From Gammaproteobacteria bacterium (GTDB lineage: Bacteria > Pseudomonadota > Gammaproteobacteria > Thiohalospirales > Thiohalospiraceae), in contig WFXP01000130.1 in assembly GCA_015490535.1 (NCBI GenBank), positions 1 through 50,442 of the forward strand: 50,442 nt of DNA, written 5' to 3'. The translations under genes were made by a program, and so were the position numbers. A model generated the notes under the pieces. The model had not been told where the DNA came from. It saw only the letters and a program-made list of their open reading frames with translations, and ran no database searches. This document shows, in pieces, positions 1 through 9,212 of this stretch (its first letter is position 1; every line of letters starts with the position of its first letter).

Positions 1-363
1 ATTGGGGAGAGTTTGGGATAGCCGAATCAGTTGCAATTGGCGCAGGTGGTGGATATCCGCCAGTCCCCAGCCCAGACAGCCCCAATCCCCTCCTGGTTAC
101 CGAGTATGTGGCGTGCATTCTGCCTGTCAAGGATGATTTACCATTTTACCCACACGATTTGAGGAAGACCTTCCGTAACTATTCAGCTCACCCCTGAAAT
201 CCGCCATTTCTGCGTTGAAAAATGGTCATTTACACTCGTAAACTCCCATTTTTCGCCTTGAACTGACCAATTTCAGGGGCGATCTGAACAGTTACCAGCT
301 TGTTTCAATACCATGCTGAATAGTTACGACCTTCCTATATTTGTTACCTTGAAAGAGTACCAG
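1..363 (+). repeat. PAL element copy A (left-truncated, carries a nested miniature transposon)
   Basis: The window opens inside the inner 16-bp stem (first bases ATTGGGG). What follows matches the right half of the other copies: the centre with GGATATCC, the returning stem, the arm ending in GATTTGAGGAA, and the terminal TTACCTTGAAAGAGTACCAG ending at 363. A 153-bp miniature transposon interrupts the arm at 175-327. The internal promoter is degraded in this copy (the minus-strand -10 reads CATACT instead of CATAAT). That the sequence starts mid-repeat suggests that assembly broke at a multicopy repeat. Confidence 0.85.
175..327 (+). mobile_element. 153-bp IS66-like miniature transposon (MITE), copy 1
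   Basis: The ends are perfect inverted repeats: GTAACTATTCAGC at 175 and GCTGAATAGTTAC ending at 327. The element is flanked by an exact 8-bp target duplication GACCTTCC (167-174 and 328-335). Ends starting GTAA and 8-bp duplications are hallmarks of the IS66 family, so mobilisation by an IS66 transposase elsewhere is inferred. It holds an inner palindrome (CCCCTGAAAT near the left, ATTTCAGGGG near the right) and no gene. It lies directly after GAGGAA in PAL copy A. Confidence 0.9.
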
Positions 364-411
364 GCACGGTATTCCCTACATGTTTGTTGCGGCGGATGCG
401 AGGAGGAGGTG

Positions 412-927
412 ATGGAGAGATTCAGTGAAGAGGAGTGGCGTCTGCTGGGCACGCTGCCCCCCATGATCGGAGCTGTCATGGCCGGAGTCGGCAGCAGCGG
501 GCTGGGAACGGTGAAGGAGGCATTTGCCAGCATGAGGGCGGTGCTGGGCGGCGGCAGGCGGTATCCGGACAATGCGCTGATCACCGGGCTGACAGCGCGT
601 GCCACCAGCCTGGAGGAGGCCAGGAAGCGGGCGTCGGGCAACTACCGCGCGGTGCGGGCGAGGCTGGAGCAGCACGGTATCGAGACGCCGGAGCAGCTCA
701 GGAGCTATCTGCTGGAGGAGTGCCGCAGGGCCAACCGCATCCTGGCGGAGAAAACCTCCCCCCAGGAGGCAAGAGAGTACCGGGAGTGGGTGATGTATGT
801 CGCCGAAAAGGTGGCCGCTGCGGCCAGGGAGGGCGGATTTCTGGGTTTCCACGGGGAGCGCATCAGCAAGGAGGAGCGTAAGCTGCTGGAGGAGCTCCGG
901 GAGGCGCTGGCGCCACGCTCCAGCTAA
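412..927 (+). CDS. Conserved-looking helical protein of unknown function, 171 aa
   Basis: I do not recognise this protein. The ATG at 412 was chosen because a strong ribosome site AGGAGGAGG lies at 401-409; the frame is open further upstream, but those codons run into the PAL repeat and its nested transposon. The protein is soluble and rich in Glu, Arg and Ala. It begins MERFSEEEWRLLGTLPP, followed by a small-residue segment (IGAVMAGVGSSGLGTV), then long charged, probably helical stretches to the C-terminus. No signal peptide or membrane span and no catalytic motif are evident. Codon usage is GC-rich like its neighbours, so it looks native. It converges on pgi, with about 100 bases between the two stops. 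Confidence 0.6.
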   Translation: MERFSEEEWRLLGTLPPMIGAVMAGVGSSGLGTVKEAFASMRAVLGGGRRYPDNALITGLTARATSLEEARKRASGNYRAVRARLEQHGIETPEQLRSYLLEECRRANRILAEKTSPQEAREYREWVMYVAEKVAAAAREGGFLGFHGERISKEERKLLEELREALAPRSS

Positions 928-1026
928 ACCCGTGACGCAACAAGGCGTGAGAGGCCGCCAAGCCACGCTGAGCGCGCCCCCGCACCGGCTGGCCGCGGGA
1001 GCGCCGTGGCGGGGCAGCCGGGACGG

Positions 1027-2700
1027 CTACCCCTTCCTCGCGGAGTGCTCCAGATAGAACCCAATCAGGCCGTTGGTGGATGAGTCATACTTCTCCACCG
1101 GACCGCTCCCCTGCAGATCCGGCAGGATCTCGCCGGCCACCTGCTTGCCGAACTCCACCCCCCACTGGTCGAAGGAGTCGACGCGCCAGATTACCCCCTG
1201 CACAAATATCTTGTGCTCGTAGAGCGCCAGCAGCGAGCCCAGGGTGCGCGGCGTGAGCTTCGGAATCAGCAGGGTGTTACTGGGCCGGTTGCCCGGCAGA
1301 ACCTTGTGGGGCACCAGCGCCTCCAGCTCCTCCCCCTGCATCCCGGCGGCGGCCAGCTCGGCGCGCACCTCGGCGGCGTTCTTGCCCCACATCAGGGCGC
1401 GGGTCTGGCCGAAGAAGTTGGAGAGCAGGATGGCGTGGTGCTCTCCAAGGTGGTGATAGCTCTCCAGCGGGGCTATGAAGTCGGCGGGAACCAGCCTGGT
1501 GCCCTGGTGCAGCAGCTGGAAGTAGGCGTGCTGGCCGTTGGTGCCCGGCTCCCCCCAGATGACCGGGCAGGTGTCGTAGTCCACCGGCTCCCCGTTGCGC
1601 TGCACGCGCTTGCCGTTGCTCTCCATCTCCGCCTGCTGCAGGTAGGCGGTGAGGCGGTGCAGGTAGTGGTCGTAGGGCAGGATGGCGTGGCTCTGGGCAC
1701 CGAAGAAGTCGTTGTACCAGATCCCCAGCAGCGCCATGATCACCGGCATGTTCTGCTCCAGGGGGGTGGTGCGGAAGTGCTCGTCCATCTGGTGGGCGCC
1801 GGCGAGCAGCTCCTCGAACCGCTCCATGCCGATATAGAGGGCGATGGGAAGACCGATGGCGGACCACAGGGAGTAGCGCCCCCCCACCCAGTCCCAGAAA
1901 CCGAACACGTTATCCGGCAGAATGCCGAAACGCTGCGCCGCCTCCACGTTGGCGCTCACCGACACGAAGTGGCGGGCAATGGCCGCCTCGCCGGCACCGC
2001 TGTCCAGGAACCAGCGGCGGCAGCTGAGGGCATTGGTGAGGGTCTCCTGGGTGGAGAAGGATTTGGAGGAGACTATGAACAGGGTGGTCTCCGGATCCAC
2101 CTGATCCAGGATCTCCTGGACATGGCTGCCGTCGATGTTGGACATGAAATGCATCTGCAGGCCGCTGTCCCGGCCGTAGGGCCTGAGCGCCTCGCAAACC
2201 ATTACCGGCCCGAGATCGGAGCCACCGATGCCGATGTTGACCACGCTGCGGATCCGCTTGCCGCTGTAGCCGCGCCACTCCCCGCTGCGCACCCGCGCCA
2301 CGAAGGCGGCAATACGCCCCAGCACGGAGTTGACGGCGGGCATCACATCCTTCCCGCCCACCAGGATGGGACGGTTGCCACGGTTGCGCAGCGCCACGTG
2401 CAGCACCGCGCGATCCTCGGTGACATTGATCCGCTCGCCGCGGAACATGCGCTCGCGCCATCCCTCCACATCGGCATCCCGGGCCAGGGCGAACAGCAGC
2501 GCCATGGTCTGTTCCGTGATGCGGTTTTTGGAGTAGTCCAGCAGGATGTCACAGCTGGAGAGCGAGAAGCGCCTGAAACGGCCGGGGTCCCGCTCGAACA
2601 GGCTCCGCATGTGCAGGGATGCCATCTCCTTCTTGTGCTTCTCCAGCGCCACCCAGGCGGGAGATCTGGTCAGTTGCATGCTGGTTACCACTCCATCCAT
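1027..2700 (-). CDS. pgi: Glucose-6-phosphate isomerase
   Basis: Interconverts glucose 6-phosphate and fructose 6-phosphate in glycolysis and gluconeogenesis (cytoplasm). The protein aligns end to end with the E. coli type enzyme: NRTE-like start of the sugar-binding region ([15 protein letters not shown]), [11 protein letters not shown] phosphate-binding loop, [14 protein letters not shown], the first PGI signature [26 protein letters not shown] with the catalytic-region His, and the second signature [10 protein letters not shown] with the catalytic Lys. The chosen ATG (557 aa) has AGAGGA seven bases upstream. An ATG at 2679 would give 550 aa, closer to the usual 549, with poorer ribosome-site spacing. 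Transcribed divergently from ppc and alone in its direction. Confidence 0.96.
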   Translation of the reverse strand: MDGVVTSMQLTRSPAWVALEKHKKEMASLHMRSLFERDPGRFRRFSLSSCDILLDYSKNRITEQTMALLFALARDADVEGWRERMFRGERINVTEDRAVLHVALRNRGNRPILVGGKDVMPAVNSVLGRIAAFVARVRSGEWRGYSGKRIRSVVNIGIGGSDLGPVMVCEALRPYGRDSGLQMHFMSNIDGSHVQEILDQVDPETTLFIVSSKSFSTQETLTNALSCRRWFLDSGAGEAAIARHFVSVSANVEAAQRFGILPDNVFGFWDWVGGRYSLWSAIGLPIALYIGMERFEELLAGAHQMDEHFRTTPLEQNMPVIMALLGIWYNDFFGAQSHAILPYDHYLHRLTAYLQQAEMESNGKRVQRNGEPVDYDTCPVIWGEPGTNGQHAYFQLLHQGTRLVPADFIAPLESYHHLGEHHAILLSNFFGQTRALMWGKNAAEVRAELAAAGMQGEELEALVPHKVLPGNRPSNTLLIPKLTPRTLGSLLALYEHKIFVQGVIWRVDSFDQWGVEFGKQVAGEILPDLQGSGPVEKYDSSTNGLIGFYLEHSARKG

Positions 2701-3086
2701 CATTCGATCCTCTTCTATATTACCGTTTATCGTGCGCCGGCTCAGGAGAATCCGCAGTCGACCACCCCGAAAGGAGCCGGAAATCCGGCGCCGGCGCCCC
2801 GGCATGGCGCCAGCAACACCCTCTCCGGCCCCTTCAACCGGGGCTCGAGAGAGAAGGCTCCACGTTTTCCAGGATTTTCAAACCCTTGTCGCAACCGAAA
2901 ATGGCGGTGCCCCCCTTTGTCCAGGCAGGCCGCCGCTCCTGACAGGATTGTTCGAAGCAATTTGCATGCCCCGAACGACCGTTTTTTGCTAGAATCGCTC
3001 AACCGCGCCTGGCATCTCCGAGGCGGATATGCCGCTCCTACGGGGGGGTGCCGGGCAGCCCTGATCACCAACAACCTGGACAGGCG
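2701..3086. other. Divergent pgi/ppc intergenic region
   Basis: About 385 bases without a gene I can support. It should hold promoters for both pgi (minus) and ppc (plus). It contains the self-complementary run GGCGCCGGCGCC near 2788 and an extended -10 for ppc at 2987-2995. On the minus strand TAATAT lies just upstream of pgi as a weak -10 candidate. Several frames are open by GC bias only. Confidence 0.6.
2987..2995 (+). promoter_or_regulatory. Candidate extended -10 promoter of ppc
   Basis: TGCTAGAAT fits the extended -10 form (TG, one base, TATAAT-like hexamer) that can work without a good -35. No good -35 is visible 17 bases upstream. The predicted start near 3002 would give a leader of about 85 bases before ppc. 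Confidence 0.4.
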
Positions 3087-5894
3087 ATGATCGAACAACC
3101 ATCGGACAAGGCGTTGCGCTCCCGGGTCAAACTGCTCGGCACCCTGCTGGGCAATGTCCTGCGCGCCCGCGCCGGCGAACATGTGTTCAGCGCCGTGGAG
3201 GTGCTGCGCAAGGGTTACATAGCGCTGCGCAAGAAGGAGGACCCGCGCAAGCGCAGGCGCATGCTGCAGGTGATACGCAATCTGGACGCCGACACCCTGA
3301 GCAATGTGGTGCGCGCCTTCAGTATCTACTTCAGCCTGGCCAATATCGCCGAGGAGGCCTATCAGCACCGGCAGCGGCGGCGGCGGATCCATAGCGGCGG
3401 GACGCTCTGGGATGGCTCATTCGATGCGGTGCTGCGCGAGTTCAGGGAGTCCGGGGTGACGGCGCAGCAACTGCAGGAGATGCTGGGCCAGCTGCGCTAC
3501 ATGCCGGTATTCACCTCCCACCCCACCGAGAGCAAGCGCCGCATCGTCATGGAGCAGCTGCGCAACATCTTTCTCACCAGCGAAAGGCTGGACTACCAGC
3601 GCCTTAACCGTAACGAACGCCAGGAGATCTATGACACCCTGGAGACCCAGATCCAGATCCTCTGGAGCACGGACGAGGTCAGGGTTCTGAAACCCCAGGT
3701 GCGCGACGAGATCAAGAATGGGCTGTACTACTTCCACAAGAGCCTGTTTACCGCCGTACCCCAGACCTACCGCAACCTGGAGAAGGTGATCAGGCGGATC
3801 TATGGGAAAGGCTGCGGCGACGCCGAGCCCATCTGCGTCCCCAGCTTTCTCGCCTTTGGCTCATGGATCGGCGGGGACCGGGACGGCAATCCGTTCGTCA
3901 AGCCGGATACCACCAGGCTGGCGGTGCGCATGCAGCACCAGCAGGTACTGCGCGAGTACCTGCGCCGGGTCAGCGATCTGAACCTGCAGCTCACCCACTC
4001 CAGCCGCTTGTGCCAACCCAGCCAGCCGTTTCTGGAGAGCCTGGCGCGTGACGAGGAGCGCTTCCAGGCGGTATTCCGGCGCCGCCCCAACCGCTACAAC
4101 TATGAACCCTACCGGCGCAAGCTCTATATCATGCGTCACCGCTTGAAGGACAACCTGAAACGGGTTGACGGCCTGATCTATACCGGCGAGGCCCTGCCGC
4201 ACCGCTATGCCTACACTGATGAGCAGGAGTTCCTGGACGATCTGCGGATGATTCGGGACTCCCTCCACAGCCATGGCGACGGGCGCTGCGCAGATGCGGA
4301 TCTGAAGGATCTGATCCGGCTGGCGGAAACCTTCGGATTTTTCCTGATGCGCCTGGACGTCCGTCAGGAGTCCACCCGCCACAGCGAGGCGCTGGCCGAA
4401 ATTCTCGCTCGGCAGAAGAGCCCCGTCGATTACCATGCGCTGGATGAGGGGCAACGCCTCGCCCTCCTGGAGGAGCTGGTCGGTGATCCTGGTCGGCTGC
4501 AGCTGGATCCGGACCGGCTCGGCGAGGAGACCCGGGAGACACTGGAGGTGTTCAGGGTGATGGGAGAGATGCGCCGGGAGATCAGCCCCAAGACATTTGG
4601 CACCTATGTCATCTCCATGACCCATCATGCCAGCCACATCATGGAGGTGATGCTGCTCGCCGCCCTGAGCGGCCTGGCCGGCCGCAGGGATGGCCGATGG
4701 TTCTGCGATATACGGATCTCGCCGCTGTTCGAGACCATCGATGACCTGGAGCGCATCGAACCGGTGATGGAGCAGCTGCTGGAGATTCCGGTTTACCGCA
4801 CCCTGCTGCAGGAGTCTGGCAATCTCCAGGAGGTGATGCTGGGCTACTCCGACTCCTGCAAGGATGGCGGCATCGTCTCCTCCTCCTGGCAGCTGTACAA
4901 TGCCCAGAAGCGGGTCACCGATCTGCTGCGCAGGAAGGGGATCGCCTACCGGCTGTTCCACGGGCGCGGCGGCACCATCGGGCGCGGCGGTGGTCCCACC
5001 CACGAAGCGATCCTCTCCCAGCCACCGGGAACCGTGCATGGCCAGATCAAGTTCACCGAGCAGGGAGAGGTGCTCTCCTCCAAGTACAGCAACCTGGAGA
5101 CCGCCGTATACGAGCTGACCATGGGGGTGTCCGCCCTGCTCAAATCCAGCCGCAGCATGATCCAGCCCTGGCAGCCCTACCGTGACGAGTATCTGCAAAT
5201 CATGGATCGGCTGGCGGCAGACGGGGAGCAGAGCTACCGCCAGCTCACCGATCACACCCCCGGGTTCCTGGACTACTTCTACGAAGCCACCCCGCTTAAC
5301 GAAATAGGGCTGCTCAACATCGGCTCCCGCCCGTCACATCGCAAGAAGGGGGAACGCTCCAAGACATCGGTACGCGCCATTGCCTGGGTGTTCAGCTGGG
5401 CACAGTCGCGCCACACCCTGCCGGCCTGGTTTGGCATCGGAACGGCTCTTGAGAGATGGCGCGAGGGCCACCCGGAGCGGCTGGAAAAGCTGCAACATAT
5501 GTACCGGGAGTGGCCTTATTTCCGCGCGCTGATCAGCAACGCCCAGATGGCTCTGTTCAAATCCGACATGGAGATCGCCCAGCAGTATGCCATGCTGTGC
5601 CGCGACCGACAGAGCGCCACCCGCATCTTCCAGACCATCCGGGACGAGCACCAGCGAACCGTGCAACAGGTGCTGGAGGTGTCCGGAAACACCTCCCTGC
5701 TGGAGGACAACCCTCCCTTGCGGCTCTCCCTGCTGCGGCGGGAACCCTATCTGGACCCCCTGAACTACATCCAGATCATGCTTCTGCAGCGCTGCCACAA
5801 CGAAGAGCTGGACGAAGCGGAGCGCGAAAGATGGCTGGCGCCCCTGTTGCGCTCCATCAACGCCATCGCCGCCGGCATGCGCAACACAGGTTAG
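3087..5894 (+). CDS. ppc: Phosphoenolpyruvate carboxylase
   Basis: Carboxylates phosphoenolpyruvate to oxaloacetate, the main anaplerotic reaction, in the cytoplasm. Family motifs are intact: the catalytic His in FTSHPTESKRR (the usual form is TAHPTE), GSWIGGDRDGNPFV, LGYSDSCKDGG with the catalytic Lys, and the mobile loop FHGRGGTIGRGGGPTH. The C-terminus ends INAIAAGMRNTG as expected for this family. At 935 aa it is somewhat longer than the 883-aa E. coli enzyme, which is within the family range. The ATG at 3087 is preferred. A GTG at 3048 would add 13 residues. A PAL repeat starts 23 bases past the stop. Confidence 0.96.
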   Translation: MIEQPSDKALRSRVKLLGTLLGNVLRARAGEHVFSAVEVLRKGYIALRKKEDPRKRRRMLQVIRNLDADTLSNVVRAFSIYFSLANIAEEAYQHRQRRRRIHSGGTLWDGSFDAVLREFRESGVTAQQLQEMLGQLRYMPVFTSHPTESKRRIVMEQLRNIFLTSERLDYQRLNRNERQEIYDTLETQIQILWSTDEVRVLKPQVRDEIKNGLYYFHKSLFTAVPQTYRNLEKVIRRIYGKGCGDAEPICVPSFLAFGSWIGGDRDGNPFVKPDTTRLAVRMQHQQVLREYLRRVSDLNLQLTHSSRLCQPSQPFLESLARDEERFQAVFRRRPNRYNYEPYRRKLYIMRHRLKDNLKRVDGLIYTGEALPHRYAYTDEQEFLDDLRMIRDSLHSHGDGRCADADLKDLIRLAETFGFFLMRLDVRQESTRHSEALAEILARQKSPVDYHALDEGQRLALLEELVGDPGRLQLDPDRLGEETRETLEVFRVMGEMRREISPKTFGTYVISMTHHASHIMEVMLLAALSGLAGRRDGRWFCDIRISPLFETIDDLERIEPVMEQLLEIPVYRTLLQESGNLQEVMLGYSDSCKDGGIVSSSWQLYNAQKRVTDLLRRKGIAYRLFHGRGGTIGRGGGPTHEAILSQPPGTVHGQIKFTEQGEVLSSKYSNLETAVYELTMGVSALLKSSRSMIQPWQPYRDEYLQIMDRLAADGEQSYRQLTDHTPGFLDYFYEATPLNEIGLLNIGSRPSHRKKGERSKTSVRAIAWVFSWAQSRHTLPAWFGIGTALERWREGHPERLEKLQHMYREWPYFRALISNAQMALFKSDMEIAQQYAMLCRDRQSATRIFQTIRDEHQRTVQQVLEVSGNTSLLEDNPPLRLSLLRREPYLDPLNYIQIMLLQRCHNEELDEAERERWLAPLLRSINAIAAGMRNTG

Positions 5895-5917
5895 GGGCAC
5901 CGTTGACCACCACCGGG

Positions 5918-6247
5918 CTGGTGCTCTTGCGAGGTCATAAACCAGGAAGGCCCTCCTCAAACCGTGTGGGTGAAATGGTAAATCATCCTTGACAGGCGGA
6001 ATGCGCGCCGGAAGATGGTCAGCAGAAGGGGATTGGGGAGAGTTTGGGATAGCCGCACCGGTTGCAATTGGCGCAGCTGGTGGATATCCGCCACTTCCCA
6101 GCCCAGACGGCCCCAATCCCCTTCTGGTTAACGATTATGTGGCGTGCATTCTGCCTGTCAAGGACGGAGCCGCTACGCGGTGATTTACCATTTCACCCAC
6201 ACGGTTTGAGGAGGGCCTTACTGATTATTACCTCGAAAGAGTACCAG
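5918..6247 (+). repeat. PAL element copy B (complete, 330 bp)
   Basis: Complete copy with no nested transposon. The left end CTGGTGCTCTTGCGAGG and the right end CCTCGAAAGAGTACCAG are imperfect inverted repeats. The mirrored arm sequences (CCTCAAACCGTGTGGGTGAAA and its returning complement) and the inner stem around AAGGGGATTGGGG are present. Both outer arm ends are the short type. An internal promoter points to the minus strand. It separates ppc from rpsO. Confidence 0.88.
6134..6161 (-). promoter_or_regulatory. Internal promoter of PAL copy B
   Basis: Read on the minus strand: TTGACA (6161-6156), a 16-bp spacer, CATAAT (6139-6134). The predicted start falls at the foot of the inner stem. 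Transcription would cross the palindrome and point toward the 3' end of ppc. Confidence 0.5.
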
Positions 6248-6275
6248 GGCCGGGAACCGCTACCGCGAAAACCGC

Positions 6276-6299
6276 GCCCTGCTTGTCCCCGCAGGGCGG
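6276..6299. other. GC-rich stem-loop upstream of rpsO
   Basis: CGCCCTGC and GCAGGGCG form an 8-bp stem around an 8-base loop. There is no T run, so it is not a classical terminator. It lies just upstream of, and partly overlaps, the -35 region of the rpsO promoter candidate, so it could be a remnant of an upstream gene end or a regulatory hairpin. Confidence 0.4.
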
Positions 6300-6312
6300 T
6301 TGAAGTTACAAT
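6283..6312 (+). promoter_or_regulatory. Candidate rpsO-pnp promoter
   Basis: TTGTCC (6283-6288), an 18-bp spacer, TACAAT (6307-6312). A start near 6319 would leave a leader of about 55 bases before rpsO, room for the S15 autoregulatory structure known in this operon. The position just outside PAL copy B means rpsO may have its own promoter despite losing truB upstream. Confidence 0.45.
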
Positions 6313-6373
6313 ACACCGTTTTCCAGACCGTTCGACAATCGGTCTTACAGGCAATATTGGGAGTCAACAGTTC

Positions 6374-6643
6374 ATGTCACTGAATGCCGAAGCCAAGTCC
6401 GGAATCGTCAAGGAGTTTCAGCGCGGCGAGAACGATACCGGGTCCCCGGAGGTCCAGGTAGCCCTGCTCACGGCGCGCATCGAGGATCTCTCCGCGCACT
6501 TCAAGAAGCATATCCATGATCACCATTCCCGCCGCGGGCTGCTGCGCATGGTGAGCCAGCGCCGCAAGCTGCTGGACTACCTGAAGAGAAGGGACATGGA
6601 GCGCTACCGCACCCTGATCAGCCGCCTCGGCCTGCGCCGCTAG
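6374..6643 (+). CDS. rpsO: Small ribosomal subunit protein uS15
   Basis: A primary 16S rRNA binding protein of the 30S platform. At 89 aa it has the exact family length, and it carries the characteristic stretches [34 protein letters not shown] and [15 protein letters not shown]. The start at ATG 6374 is fixed by homology to MSLNAEAK and by GGAG about 11 bases upstream. It is followed 45 bases later by pnp, the usual rpsO-pnp operon. truB, the normal gene upstream, is not here; a PAL element and ppc take its place. Confidence 0.97.
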   Translation: MSLNAEAKSGIVKEFQRGENDTGSPEVQVALLTARIEDLSAHFKKHIHDHHSRRGLLRMVSQRRKLLDYLKRRDMERYRTLISRLGLRR

Positions 6644-6688
6644 ATCATCCGCGCCTGTCCACCATCACCCCCTTTTGAGGAGTTGCAA

Positions 6689-8782
6689 GTGACCCTTGTC
6701 AGAAAAGAGTTTAACTACGGAAATCAGCTGGTCAGCCTGGAGACCGGGCAGATCGCCCGGCAGGCCAGCGGCGCGGTCAAGGTGGCCATGGGCGACACGG
6801 TGGTGCTGGTCACCGCCGTCGCCCACCAGGAGTCGGTGGAGGGGCGTGACTTCTTTCCGCTTACCGTAAACTACCAGGAGCGCACCTACGCGGCGGGCAA
6901 GATCCCCGGCGGCTTCTTCAAGCGCGAAGGGCGCCCCAGCGAGAAGGAGACGCTCACCTCCCGGCTGATAGATCGCCCGCTCCGGCCGCTGTTTCCCAAG
7001 GGGTTCACCAACGAGGTGCAGGTGATCTGCACGGTGCTCTCCCTCGATCCCCAGATCGACCCCGACATCCCCTCCCTGATCGGCGCCTCTGCGGCGCTGG
7101 CCCTGTCGGGCGTGCCCTTCAAGGGCCCGCTGGGGGCGGCGCGGGTGGGTTATCTGAATGGCGAGTATCTACTCAATCCCACCATGGACCAGCTCAAGGA
7201 GTCATCCCTGGATCTGGTGGTGGCGGGGACCGCGAACGCCGTGCTGATGGTGGAGTCGGAGGCGCGGGAGCTGCCCGAGGAGGTTATGCTGGGGGCGGTG
7301 ATGTATGGCCACGAACAGCTGCAGGTGGCCATCGACGCCATCCGCGAGTTGCAGGCGGAGGCGGGCAAGCCCGCATGGGAGTGGCAGCCTCCGTCCCGGG
7401 ACGAGGCTTTGCACGGGGCGGTGGCCGCGGAGTGCGCGGCGAGCATCGAGGAGGCCTACCGCATCCAGCAGAAGCAGGAGCGGTACGGCCGTCTGACGGA
7501 GATCCGCAGGGCGGTGGTAGAGAAGCTGGCGGACGAGGAGAGCGGCAACGGCTACACCCCCGAGCAGGTAAAGGAGGCCATCTCCGATCTGGAGAAGCGC
7601 ATCGTGCGGGAGCGGATCCTGGCGGGGGAACCGCGTATCGACGGGCGGGACACCAGGACCGTGCGCAACCTGGACATCCAGGTGGGCGTGCTGCCGCGCA
7701 CCCATGGCTCCGCCCTGTTCACCCGCGGCGAGACCCAGGCCCTGGTGGTGGCCACCCTGGGCACCGAGCGGGACGCCCAGCTGATTGACGCCATCGAGGG
7801 CGAACGCCGGGAGTCCTTCATGCTGCACTACAACTTCCCTCCCTACAGCGTGGGTGAAACCGGTTTCATGGGCAGCCCCAAGCGCCGCGAGATCGGACAT
7901 GGCCGCCTGGCCAAGCGCGGGATCGCGGCAGTGATGCCCGGCAGTGACGAGTTCCCCTACTCCATACGGGTGGTGTCCGAGATCACCGAATCCAACGGCT
8001 CCAGCTCCATGGCCTCGGTGTGCGGCACCAGCCTTGCCCTGATGGATGCCGGGGTGCCCATCAGGGCCTCGGTGGCCGGGATCGCCATGGGACTGATCAA
8101 GGAGGGGGAGAGATTCGCGGTACTCACCGACATCCTGGGGGACGAGGATCACCTGGGGGACATGGACTTCAAGGTGGCCGGTACCGCCAGCGGGGTGACG
8201 GCCCTGCAGATGGATATCAAGATCGACGGCATCACCCGGGAGATCATGCAGCAGGCCCTGGCCCAGGCCAACGAGGGGCGCAACCACATCCTGCGGGCCA
8301 TGGACCAGGTGATCAGCGCCCCGCGCGCCGAGATGTCCGACTACGCGCCGCGCTACATCACCATCAAGATCAACCCCGAGAAGATCCGTGACGTGATCGG
8401 CAAGGGGGGCGCCACCATCCGCGCCATCACCGAGGAGACCGGGGCCGTCATAGACATCAGCGACGACGGTACCGTGAAGATCGCCTCGGTGGACAGCTCC
8501 GCCGGCCAGGAGGCGCTGCGCCGTATCGAGCAGATTACCGCCGATGTGGAGGTGGGGCAGGTCTATGAGGGCAAGGTGGTCAAGCTGATGGACTTCGGCG
8601 CCTTCGTCACCATCCTGCCCGGCAAGGATGGTCTGGTGCACATCTCCCAGATCTCCAACGAAAGGGTGCAGAATGTCAGCGACACCCTCTCGGAGGGGGA
8701 TATCATAAAGGTCAAGGTTCTCGAGGTGGACAAGCAGGGCCGTATCCGGCTCAGCATGAAAGCGGTGGGGAACGACGAGTAG
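6689..8782 (+). CDS. pnp: Polyribonucleotide nucleotidyltransferase (PNPase)
   Basis: Phosphorolytic 3'-to-5' exoribonuclease of the RNA degradosome. Domains in order: first RNase PH domain with [20 protein letters not shown] and the GRPSEKETL loop, a helical linker, the second RNase PH domain ([38 protein letters not shown], and the [18 protein letters not shown] catalytic Asp cluster), then a KH domain ([15 protein letters not shown]) and a C-terminal S1 domain ([18 protein letters not shown]). The GTG start was chosen because GAGGAG lies six bases upstream; an in-frame TTG at 6683 directly abuts that site. This gives 697 aa, the normal length. Co-transcribed with rpsO. Confidence 0.97.
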   Translation: MTLVRKEFNYGNQLVSLETGQIARQASGAVKVAMGDTVVLVTAVAHQESVEGRDFFPLTVNYQERTYAAGKIPGGFFKREGRPSEKETLTSRLIDRPLRPLFPKGFTNEVQVICTVLSLDPQIDPDIPSLIGASAALALSGVPFKGPLGAARVGYLNGEYLLNPTMDQLKESSLDLVVAGTANAVLMVESEARELPEEVMLGAVMYGHEQLQVAIDAIRELQAEAGKPAWEWQPPSRDEALHGAVAAECAASIEEAYRIQQKQERYGRLTEIRRAVVEKLADEESGNGYTPEQVKEAISDLEKRIVRERILAGEPRIDGRDTRTVRNLDIQVGVLPRTHGSALFTRGETQALVVATLGTERDAQLIDAIEGERRESFMLHYNFPPYSVGETGFMGSPKRREIGHGRLAKRGIAAVMPGSDEFPYSIRVVSEITESNGSSSMASVCGTSLALMDAGVPIRASVAGIAMGLIKEGERFAVLTDILGDEDHLGDMDFKVAGTASGVTALQMDIKIDGITREIMQQALAQANEGRNHILRAMDQVISAPRAEMSDYAPRYITIKINPEKIRDVIGKGGATIRAITEETGAVIDISDDGTVKIASVDSSAGQEALRRIEQITADVEVGQVYEGKVVKLMDFGAFVTILPGKDGLVHISQISNERVQNVSDTLSEGDIIKVKVLEVDKQGRIRLSMKAVGNDE

Positions 8783-8848
8783 CGGGGTCGAAAGGGCCTC
8801 CTCCGGCCCGTGCAGCCGCGGGAGTCGAATCGGAAAGCGGAGAGGGGC

Positions 8849-9203
8849 CTAGTACTCTTTCAAGGTAATAAATGCAGGAAGGTCTTCCTCAAATCGTATG
8901 GGTGAAATGGTAAATCACCGCGTAGCGGCTACGTCCTTGACAGGCATAATACACGCCACATAATCGTTAACCAGAAGGGGATTGGGGCCGGCTGGCCGGG
9001 GAGTGGCGGATATCCACCACCTGCGCCAATTGAAACTGGTCCGGTTTCCCAAACTCTCCCCAATCCCCTTCTGCCGACCATTTTCTGGCGTGCATTCTGC
9101 CTGTCAAGGATGATTTACCATTTCACCCATACGATTTGAGGAAGACCCAATCCGGATTCAGCGTCCCTCTGGATCCTAACTTATTACTTTGAAAGAGCAC
9201 TAG
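8849..9203 (-). repeat. PAL element copy C (complete, 355 bp)
   Basis: Left end CTAGTACTCTTTCAAGGTAATAAAT, right end ATTACTTTGAAAGAGCACTAG. The arms pair as a long palindrome (TCCTCAAATCGTATGGGTGAAATGG against its complement), with the inner stem CAGAAGGGGATTGGGG / CCCCAATCCCCTTCTG. The left outer end is the short type and the right the long type. The inner segment is reversed relative to copies A, B and D. It fills the gap between pnp and the 3' end of hldD, ending nine bases from the hldD stop. Confidence 0.9.
8937..8964 (+). promoter_or_regulatory. Internal promoter of PAL copy C
   Basis: TTGACA (8937-8942), a 16-bp spacer, CATAAT (8959-8964). The predicted start is at the foot of the inner stem. 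Read-through would be antisense to hldD. Confidence 0.5.
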
Positions 9204-9212
9204 TACCTCGCG

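Noticed and set aside
1213-3090. Very long plus-strand frame opposite pgi and similar long antisense frames over pnp, pstA, fliF, ppc and tmcA
   Set aside because: They mirror strongly coding genes, have His/Gln/Leu-biased low-complexity composition and no ribosome site; they are GC-bias shadows.
8783-8848. Intrinsic terminator after pnp
   Set aside because: A weak GGGCC/GGCCC hairpin is present but there is no T run.
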